Shown here one piece after another: positions 55,749 through 64,000 of a stretch of 64,000 nt of DNA. The first letter of the stretch is position 1, and every line of letters starts with the position of its first letter. The stretch spans positions 102,453 to 166,452 of the forward strand of contig QKWP01001068.1 in assembly GCA_003550325.1 (NCBI GenBank). Direction: 5' to 3'. The stretch comes from Gigaspora rosea (Eukaryota > Glomeromycota > Glomeromycetes > Diversisporales > Gigasporaceae). A model generated the notes under the pieces. It did no database searches and was not told where the DNA came from. It saw nothing but the letters and a program-made list of their open reading frames with translations. A program made the translations under genes and the position numbers.

Positions 55749-56261
55749 TCAAATATTCATGTGATTGGCTTCTATCGGATTAAAATTCGTATATATTGTA
55801 AATCGTGGTTGTCTAGGCCACTTATAGTAATTATCATTTTTAGTGTGGGTGCTCATCCATGTATCCTTAAGGTGTTGGACTATTCGTATGATCATTGATT
55901 CATTTATGCGTATGTCTTTATGGTGCATGTTCCTAATAGTGGTTTGGACATACTGGTACATTCTGGTATCCATAGGTTGGAATCCATAAAGATAATGGGT
56001 GTTATACCCTATCTTCTCTTCATATGTACAAAAGTAATGTTGGAAAGAATCACATTTAAAATGCTTCTTCCAGCCTTGCTTCTTGCAAAGGTAGCATTCT
56101 ACTAGTTGGTTTTTTCCAATTCCTTTGGCATATTGAGCACTTCTTTCATCTGTAATAGGTAATTTTTCAGTATAATTCCTATAACAGATTTCGCATACAA
56201 GAGTTTTGTCGAAATATCTTTCATTATAACTTCTTGGTTCTACCCTTTGTTCAACGTATGA
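55749..56261 (-). CDS. ORF1: Cys-rich protein, 5' truncated
   Basis: Open for 170 codons down to the stop at 55749, without an ATG before the in-frame TGA at 56262-56264. An internal ATG (55973) starts only the last 74 residues. Motifs: CEICYRNY, then about 35 residues later CYLCKKQGW, then CDSFQHYFC, which could form two or three zinc sites. The second half is Tyr/Trp-rich (QYVQTTIRN, KWPRQPRFTIYTNFNP). The 5' end is cut exactly where the palindromic repeat array begins, so that array has probably replaced or invaded the start of the gene. Confidence 0.55.
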   Translation of the reverse strand, partial: SYVEQRVEPRSYNERYFDKTLVCEICYRNYTEKLPITDERSAQYAKGIGKNQLVECYLCKKQGWKKHFKCDSFQHYFCTYEEKIGYNTHYLYGFQPMDTRMYQYVQTTIRNMHHKDIRINESMIIRIVQHLKDTWMSTHTKNDNYYKWPRQPRFTIYTNFNPIEANHMNI

Positions 56262-56279
56262 TCATCATGTTAGTACATG

Positions 56280-56610
56280 AAATTATGATCGTTAAGGAGT
56301 CTTAACGATTGTGATGATCATACATTTTGTACAGAAATGATCGTTAAGAACCTTAAACGATTGTGATGATCGTTACGTCAGTGAACTGAAACTTTCGTTA
56401 AGAATCTTAACGATTGTGCACGTCAAAGCACGAAAATTATGATTATGATCGTTAAGAATCTTAACGATTATGCATGTCAGTGCACGAAAATTATGATCGT
56501 TAAGAATCTTAACGATTGTGCACGTTAGTGCACGAAATTTATGATCGTTAAGAATCTTAACGATTGTCACGTTAGTGCACGGAAATTATGTGATCATTAA
56601 GATTAATACA
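56280..56610. repeat. Tandem array of 21-bp palindromes
   Basis: The hairpin ATCGTTAAGAATCTTAACGAT (arms ATCGTTAAGA/TCTTAACGAT) or a close variant recurs about seven times, at about 56288, 56341, 56394, 56448, 56500 and 56542, with a last half copy. Between the copies is a second short inverted word, GTGCACGTTAGTGCACG. Unit length is 42-60 bp. A translated frame on the minus strand (56373-56570) is only this repeat. Confidence 0.9.
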
Positions 56611-58668
56611 CGTCAATAAATGGTTATAATACTATGCACGATAGTGCACGGATTTCAATATTTCGTGTGATAACGTGTATTAAATTTTTTGGATGATCAG
56701 TTTCCGTGCAGTTTCCGTGCAGTGATTATGAAACCCGTGCTTACCCGCATACAATTTCGTATTTTTACATGCATTCCCGTGTATCGAGTTTTCATAGGGC
56801 TGCTGACCCAAATTTCTTATTTCACATTATGCAAACGAAAAATTAACCTTGCTTGGGCTTAAATATAAAATGAGTATATTAATTTATGGGATATTAAAAA
56901 AAAAAAAATCCGATCCACCGACCGGAATTTCGAAACACCAGACAAAAAACGAAAAATTAACTTTACGTGGCTTTATAATCAAAGTAATATTTTAGAATGC
57001 TAAATAAGCTGTCAAAAAAATAACTGTTATAAAATATTTTATTATTAAATGTGAAATGATTTGTCAGAGATTATTTGAGAATTTGGAAAAAGTTTTATCA
57101 GAAGAATTGTTGTAAAGAACTGTATTAAAATCATTATTACTAAATCAATTACAACTTATCACTCATGTGATTATTGATACTTTCGAGATTTAATTGCAAT
57201 GTACATCGTAGAAACGCAAGCGCATTATTTCAAAAAACATCGCATCGTCGCATAAAACAAAAACTACAATCCATATTTTATAATACAGTACAGTATTTAG
57301 AACAATTTATAAGAAATCTTTTTATTTATAAATTTTTAAAAAGCCGACTTGACTTAATACAGAACTATCGTTTGCGATGATGTACATTTATATTTTACTA
57401 TTTGTATATGCCTCTTTCAATCGTCAGCAGAAACCTTAAAGAAAAATATAGTGTAAAGCATTACGATTACGAACACCATAAGGTAATAACAATTTTTTTT
57501 TCTTTGTTTCATATGAACTCTAGCCGTCAAATCTAAAATAGCTGATCAGATCGTTGCATATTCATGTATTGATTTATCGTGATTCTATCTATATGTTTCA
57601 CTTGAAGATGTAAAAATTAAGAATGAAAATACATATATATCAGATATATACATATATAAAATTATCCAACTGCAGTTACAGTAGATATACCAATCGTTTT
57701 TTTCACTCACTCCTAACTAAATATTCGGTTTGTCTTAGCGACGGAATCAAAAGACACGGTTGTCACATGATATTACATAAATATTTATAGTAGGGATGCG
57801 AGTTATACATATACCGTATTATACTATTGGTATAATACCAGTATAATACCAGTATTATGCACATAGGATAGGTATACTGTAATACCAATAATAGAAATGA
57901 GGTAGCAATTCCGAGAATAATTTTGAACCATATTAAGCTGAGATCATATAATGGTGGTTATACCATAGTATACAGTATTATACTTTGTATATAATACAGT
58001 TTCTAATACTTCAAATGGATCTTTATAATTTCACCGACAACCATTTCAAAGATATCTTAGTTCATAAACAATTAATTCACAAATAAGTTTATTTTGCAGA
58101 AAATTATTCACAGGCAAATTCAACCTTTCTAACTATAACATGATTCTAACCATAACCTTAATAGTAATAAGTAGAATAATTTTGTCGGTAAATGAGCTAT
58201 CGGTATGATTAGTCTGTAGAATAATCTTGTTTATATGAGATAAGATACATATCAATGAAATGACTGTCTAGGAGTGAGCGGCACCTACTTGATTTGTATA
58301 AAAAGAGAAGTTAATAACCCCCTAAAATTTTATATAAAAATGGAAAAAATGTCACAAACCTAATAGAATTATACAGATCGTTATTGTTATGTAACATTAC
58401 ATACATAATGCAGATACTTGTTTAGAAAAGCTTCTAAAAATATCCTGGAACTAAAAAATCTTTACATTTACGTTATGAAGACTTCCTTTATTTGTAAATT
58501 CAAGAAATAAAAGCCATACTTCTGAAAAATAATAAATATCGTGAGAAAACACTTCACGCATAAGTACTGTATAAAAAATAAATATATTTAAAATCATTAA
58601 ATTCTTTAAAAAAAAAAAAAATTTTATAAAACAAAATTCGCTATTCCACTATCATTACATAAATAAGA
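56611..58668. other. Spacer with MITE ends and an ATAC-word patch
   Basis: No gene supported. Single ends of the GGCCACACAAAGTTAA MITE family lie at 56820-56860 and 56940-56975. From 57804 to 58004 the word GGTATAATACC and parts of it recur, a low-complexity fold-back region similar in style to the hAT-like MITE interiors. The open stretch 57174-57380 is basic and His/Arg-rich but without a recognised domain. Confidence 0.45.
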
Positions 58669-59109
58669 ATGGATTCAAATTCGAGTATAATTAATTTTAT
58701 AATCCCGATCGACAGATCAAATACGATCGTCTCTGATATAAATAATCCAGGACAAAATAAACGTAGGAATAGTAGATTACTAGCTTACAGTCGGCAACTG
58801 CTAGAGGAAGAAAATGATGATGATGAATTTTGTGCGCTTGTCAACATTTATCGTGAACATAAAAGACATTTAGAACAAGATAAAAAAGCTCGTACACAAC
58901 TGGATATTCAAACACTAGATAATGAGCTTTACGAGCCTGTTCAAAATACTTTTCAGCGTAACTCAACGTCTTCTTTATCTAGTGATGGTGATACGGATTC
59001 TTTTTTGTCCTGTAGCAATAGTAAAGGAATTAATCCTTATAACGGTACTGTCATAGATGGTATATGGAATTATAACTGTCAAAATAGTTTTGAAGGTGTT
59101 TGTTACTAA
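58669..59109 (+). CDS. Hypothetical small acidic protein, 146 aa
   Basis: A single-exon frame from ATG 58669 to TAA 59107-59109, with protein-like codon use in contrast to its flanks. The first 30 residues are polar (FIIPIDRSNTIVSDINNP), then a charged helix (RQLLEEENDDDEFCALVNIY, REHKRHLEQDKKA), a Ser-rich stretch (RNSTSSLSSDGDTDSFLS) and a Cys/Trp-bearing end. No domain, signal peptide or membrane segment. A TATA-like stretch precedes it by about 100 bp (58572-58590). It could be a young lineage-specific gene, or a last exon of a larger one. Confidence 0.55.
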   Translation: MDSNSSIINFIIPIDRSNTIVSDINNPGQNKRRNSRLLAYSRQLLEEENDDDEFCALVNIYREHKRHLEQDKKARTQLDIQTLDNELYEPVQNTFQRNSTSSLSSDGDTDSFLSCSNSKGINPYNGTVIDGIWNYNCQNSFEGVCY

Positions 59110-61930
59110 AATTCTTTCTTATACCGAATTATGTAATTAAATTCGGTTATTGATTAGAATGAACATTTATTATAATGAATATATTGTAACTATAAATTTT
59201 TAACATATCAGATATAATATTTTGCCTAGAATGATGTAAAAAAAATTTTACTTGTGAAAATTTAGATTTTTGTAAATGTCAAACATAAATAATAAATAGA
59301 AATAAAAATATATTATCTTATACAAATTTCACATTACATAGTATCCTTAAAACTGATGTTTAAAGATTCTCTTTTAGTTTTCTTTCTAAAGCGTAGAATT
59401 TGTCAGGTTATTTAATATTCATATGGTACTAAATCATTATTAAATAAAATTAGAGCCTTTTTTACTTTTTTGCCAATTTTAACCATTATAAAACCAGATC
59501 CGACTTACCCGTACAGCAGTACCTCATTGAAAAAGTATCACAGTACTAATTAAATAGTTAATCAAATGAGTTTTGGTATTCATTTACGTACGTACGTTCG
59601 TATGTACGTGTTTGCTCAAATGACCAATGATAAGGTTAGATGCAAAATTTACTCGTTTCAAAAAAAAAAAAAAAAAAACTTGATTATCTCAACAGTCCAT
59701 CTATGGACGGCATTTTATATATTACAGTATTAGCAAAAAAATTCTTACCAAAACTTGATTATCTCAACTGTCCATCTATGAACGACATTTTATATATTAA
59801 CAAAAAATTTTTTTACCAAAATTATGCTTGCCACTACTTCGGCTCTGACTCAAATCGGATTGATGCATCAGCTTGTTTCGTTATATATTACGTTAATACC
59901 CGAGTCAATGATCCATCACATGAGTAATACTCTTTTAAGTACAATACATATACTACCCGGGATATTATTCTATTTGACCTGGTTTTGTTGAATAAGACCG
60001 GGGTACGTACTCTGTGCATCGCTGTACAATGCATGGAACAAACTATTATTATATTGCACAACAGAAGTTCGTATCAATCTTTAAACTAATTTTGTGCATT
60101 TCATGTTTATGATTAATAAAAAATATTATTAGAGATTTGAACTTTTACAATTATGCAACTTTATTTTTTAAAAAATTTTATTTATATCCAAATTATGATT
60201 CAAAATGCAAAAATTATTAATAAAAATTAACAATATGTTAATTAAAGCTTATATCCAAATATATAGTATTTATAATCCTTTTATTGTTATTTTAAACATA
60301 TTAAAGCTTTTTTTTGATTGACTTAATATATGAAGCAAATATTTTAATTGAAACTCTTTGTGGTTATAAAAAATAAATAAAAGATACCACATTCATCCAA
60401 AAATAGGCACTCCCGAGATAGGCCCTGTATATTTCAGATATACCCGAAAGTAAGCACACTCTTTTATTAATATCTAAATAATTAAGTTCATGTATGCCAT
60501 CATATACAAGCGCATAATACAGTAAATAAAAAAAAAACTTTAATCAAAAAAAATTTTTTGAATATATGCATTAGCTTAATTAATCAGCAAAGTAGTTACA
60601 AATAGATCATTGCGCATTTAAAAAACTTTATCAGAAATCTTACTGATCTTATAAGTCTATAAGTCTTTGCTTTCTATATGTTAATGTATATTGGACAATT
60701 ATAGACGATTGTCTGTATAATTCATATACGTATGTTGCGGAATCGATCATTTTCTAACTCTCTCATTACTTTGACAGGTTAATATAAATCATCTGAACTA
60801 AGTCTATTTAAACTATTGTTATCAAAACAAATTTTTTTTTTATAAGTGTTGTATAGGTTTTGTACTGTATATCTATAACCTTTCCATTATATAGTAATTT
60901 ACTTCATAAAAGTTAACTAACCAAAGGTTAAGCAAAAGAATTAATGTATATGAATTATGTTAAGTGATGCTAATATCTCTACCCATGATTATTATCATTT
61001 TGCCATTCTCAGCATTATTCCTTAAACCATCTAGCAGGCAAATTTGCTCACTTAAATAATTTTTAAAATTTTTTTTAAATTTAAAATTTATTTAAAAAAG
61101 CTTGACCCGCATTTTTGAATAAAATTAAAGACATTTCTTTTATAAATAATATACTGTATTTAATTTTATTATTCTATCTTTAATTTTCTATCTTTAATTT
61201 TGATAAGATATTATACTTTTAATAAAACTTATTTTTGATTTTACTATTAAAATTTTATACATTTCTAAAGAGAAATTTTTAGTTACTATTAAATATAGTT
61301 TAAATTTTGCTTAATAAATTATAAAATCAGTAACAATAAAGTAATTCAATTTTAAATTTTCTACAATTTTGTATTAAGGCAATAGAGTTAAATCTTAAAT
61401 TTATTAAGCAAAATTAGAAAAAAAATTTTTTTAAAATTAAATTTTTTTTCTAACCAACCTCAAATTTTTTATAAGTATTAACCAAATTAAAATAAAATTT
61501 AAATAGCATTAAAAAAACTATATAATATTTTTAGCAAATTGTTTAATTTAGCAGGTTGTGATATTACAGGTTAATATTTAAAAAAAATTAATATCATTAT
61601 TAGTTAAGGTTAGGGTTCAAACTAGTATTAAAATTATGATTAGCAGGTATGTATATATGCAAAATTAAGTGCTAAAAATTTTTAATTAGAATCCCAAGAC
61701 TAGTTTACATAATGAAATTTTATGATATTTAAAATTTTGATTTTTTTAATGTTTTCTAATTTTTGTTCATTTTTATTATACAAGATCCTGTGATTTAATT
61801 GCCAATCATTTTAATCTGTAATATAGCAATCTGCAATATTTAATATTACTCTATTTTTATTTTTTAAAAAAATAGATTAGATATAAATTTATAAAATTTT
61901 ATTAGCCAAATTTGCTTGCTAAAACATAAG
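59110..61930. other. AT-rich spacer
   Basis: No gene supported over 2.8 kb. A 47-bp word occurs twice 75 bp apart (59678-59724 and 59753-59799), which gives rise to the Leu/Tyr-rich frame 59640-59927. ACGTACGTACGTTCGTATGT at 59587-59606 is a short self-complementary patch. A TTAGGG-like word lies at 61610-61625. Confidence 0.45.
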
Positions 61931-62923
61931 TACAGTCAAACCCCTCTATAATCACCAAGTTGGTTACACATCAATATGGTGATTATATTTAAATGTGATT
62001 ATAACTTTAAACCTCTATATAGTCACAGTTATATTAACATTTTTATAAAGTGATTATAAAAATTTATAATAAAAAAACTATTACAAATCATTAAATAGAA
62101 TATTTATTAACCAAAATATACCATACTGCAATTATTATTTTATTATTTTTTTACCAATAAGACTTAAATTAATAATACTAAGGGAAGTGCAGTAAATTAC
62201 GTAATTAGATAGGACTATTGACCAATCAAAATTTATCTTTTATAATATTAAAAAAACTCAAAAATTTCTTTAACCCTAAGATCGATTACAGTAGCTACAT
62301 AGTAAAGTCTAAATTTTACTATGTGAATCGATTAAAGTCGCTTAAGTAAACTTGTTCAGGTGATCAAAATACACATACGCTAAAATTTTTATCAATATTG
62401 ATGAACTTTTTATTATTTGACTTTTTGATTTTACGCTTGACGAAAAAATTAAAATTTTTTAAAAAAATATATTCGATGAACGTAAAAATTAAAAGTTAAA
62501 TAATAAAACTTTATCAATTTTAATAGAAATTTCAGAATATGTGTATTTGATGTTCCAAACAAGTTTACTTAATCGATATTTATCGATTGACATAGTAAAA
62601 TTTAGACTTTACTATGTAGCAACTTTCTACGAATTTTAATTATAATAAATACTTAGCTATTTTACTATATATATATATAGGACGTGATAAAGTGGGACCC
62701 CTCCTCCTTCTAATAAATTATATGATTTAAAAAATTGGTGATTATAAAGAGGTATATTCTTAATAAAATTGATAAAAAAATCAAAATTTTTTGGTGATAG
62801 TGATTATGAGTGATTTGTGACTATATTGAGGTTTTTTACTATATTTAAGTCCGTTGCACAATATTGGGTGCTTATATAGAGGTGTGACTATATAGACTGT
62901 GATTATAGAGGGGTCAGACTGTA
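61931..62923. mobile_element. Tc1/mariner-like element with a second element nested in it
   Basis: The left end TACAGTCAAACCCCTCTATA pairs with TATAGAGGGGTCAGACTGTA at the right, including the outer TA. Left and right arms are built of TGATTATA words. From about 62179 (TAAGGGAAGTGCAGTAAATT) to about 62730 there is a relative of the element at 39149-40037, its right end partly lost. No transposase frame. Confidence 0.8.
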
Positions 62924-64000
62924 TAATTATTATTACTATAAAGTACTAATTACAAGATCTCCCAAATAGTAGATCTATCATAAATTAGATCCAGACATGA
63001 ATCACAAAATCTACATTAATCAAATATGGGTTTTTAAATAGTTGGAAAAGATTAAAGAAGAGTTAACCCAGTGATTATTATAATTTATTACCCTCAATAT
63101 AATCACATAGTAATTTTGATTGGCCAAAAAAAAACTAATATCAGGTAATAAATTGATAATCTTTTGGTATAATATACAATTGGTATTTAATGAGAAAAAG
63201 CTACAAATACAACACCCATGTAATATATGGACACAATATGGCCAGAGTTAGAGTTAGGTTAGCATGTATTTTAGTAATGCTATGTTCATGTAGCTTTTGT
63301 TTTAAATTTGCATACTAAAAAGTTCTGGTCATATGATTATCAATAAGTTTATTTAGATTAGGGTTAGCATTAGAGTCTATGTTAAGGTTTGGGGTTAGTA
63401 TTCTATATAATAAAATTGATTAAGAAATATTTTTGGTTAGTGCACAGAAGGTTATTTCTTATAAAAAATAAACAATTTCTTTTAATTTTTTTTAGAACTA
63501 ACATTTGTTTTGAATTTGCAGATCATCATATGACCAGAGCTTTTTTTGCTATGGCTAAATAGTTTTTGTATATATTTTTTTGCATTCATGCCAATAAAAA
63601 TTTTTGATTTATAATACTAGTACTGTATTTCTTAAAAATAAGTTACTTTTAATTTTGTTATTTACTGATTATTATAATACATTAGTGTAAAAGCATAAAG
63701 CATTTCTTTACAATTGATTAAGTGACTAAACTAGGGTTATAGTGTTACAAGCGACTATAGCCTTCTATATAGTACTTGCAACACAGCACACAGCGACAGG
63801 GATCTTGTAAGGGTCAGAGAAGATATGAAGCGGTGTGGAAGTGGAATATTACTTCACTAGAGCGGTTCAGTGTATATTTATTAATTAACAAGAGTATTAT
63901 TTATTTAGCAAAGATATATTTTATTAATTTAGATAATAATATTCAAGAGATACAATTATTTAAGTATTGGAGGGAGGAGAAAGGGAAGTCTGAGTCTAAG
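62924..64000. other. Spacer ending in a less AT-rich segment
   Basis: No gene seen. TTAGGG-like words recur at 63240-63260 and 63355-63395. From about 63735 the sequence becomes richer in G/C and starts with an imperfect inverted pair (TGTTACAAG...CTTGCAACA, 63743-63782). It may be the edge of an LTR or another mobile element that continues past the window. Confidence 0.35.

Noticed and set aside
52547-56261. Bacterial contamination as the source of the compact ORF cluster
   Set aside because: No Shine-Dalgarno-like spacing pattern is seen before the starts, codons are strongly AT-biased as in the fungus, and hAT-like and other fungal repeats flank it closely. A viral or plasmid-like origin fits better, though this is not proven.
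56280-56610. CRISPR array
   Set aside because: The repeats are palindromes with near-identical spacers built from another inverted word, and the setting is eukaryotic.
63735-64000. LTR retrotransposon start
   Set aside because: There is a TGTTACAAG start-like word and higher GC, but no second LTR, primer-binding site or coding region can be seen before the window ends.

Overview
The window looks like nuclear DNA of an arbuscular mycorrhizal fungus close to Rhizophagus irregularis (Glomeromycotina). The grounds are a very AT-rich base, fungal-type short introns (GTAAGT...AG, about 70-180 bp), two protein families hugely expanded in that lineage (the zinc-ribbon/WTSGN kinase family and BTB-BACK-TLDc proteins), TTAGGG-type interstitial repeats and dense small transposons. 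The taxon is inferred from recognised families; no search was run.

1-7262 (+): a head-to-tail run of 13 exon-like units. Each internal unit is a circularly permuted piece of the kinase N-lobe: beta4-beta5-hinge, then a CX2C-X9-CX2C zinc ribbon, then the WTSGN/IEWIP segment, then beta1-beta3. Introns are phase 0, so the units could splice together in any number. All upstream units with an intact region share a loss of the glycine-rich loop. Only the last unit (5884-6321), just before the catalytic C-lobe exon (6402-7262), keeps it. Several units carry frameshifts, a lost splice acceptor or a stop.

7263-24410: mostly AT-rich spacer and repeats. It holds three BTB-BACK-TLDc relics: minus strand about 12600-13915, plus strand 18374-19320, and plus strand 22840-24410. 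The last is nearly open but carries a precise 190-bp internal inversion bounded by 7-bp inverted repeats.

24411-52546: a repeat desert with hAT-like and Tc1/mariner-like MITEs, fold-back elements, diverged satellites, a kinase-unit relic (25441-25634), two LINE-like 3' ends (43388-44615 with an N-flanked duplication, and 48500-49020), and a cysteine-rich CXC-like exon (50589-50720).

52547-56261 (-): the most unusual region. Seven short, mostly intronless ORFs are packed with overlaps and an abutting TAA-ATG, unlike the surrounding fungal DNA. They include a zinc-ribbon/Nudix protein, a double zinc-ribbon protein, a basic-tailed protein that might be structural, a 50-aa Zn2Cys6-like protein and a Cys-rich protein. 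The upstream end runs into a tandem array of perfect palindromes. I read this as a remnant of an endogenised virus- or plasmid-like element of unknown family; no polymerase, capsid or integrase is identified.

56610-64000: one plausible small acidic hypothetical gene (58669-59109), then repeats, including nested MITEs at 61931-62923. The far 3' end (63735-64000) is less AT-rich and may enter another mobile element.
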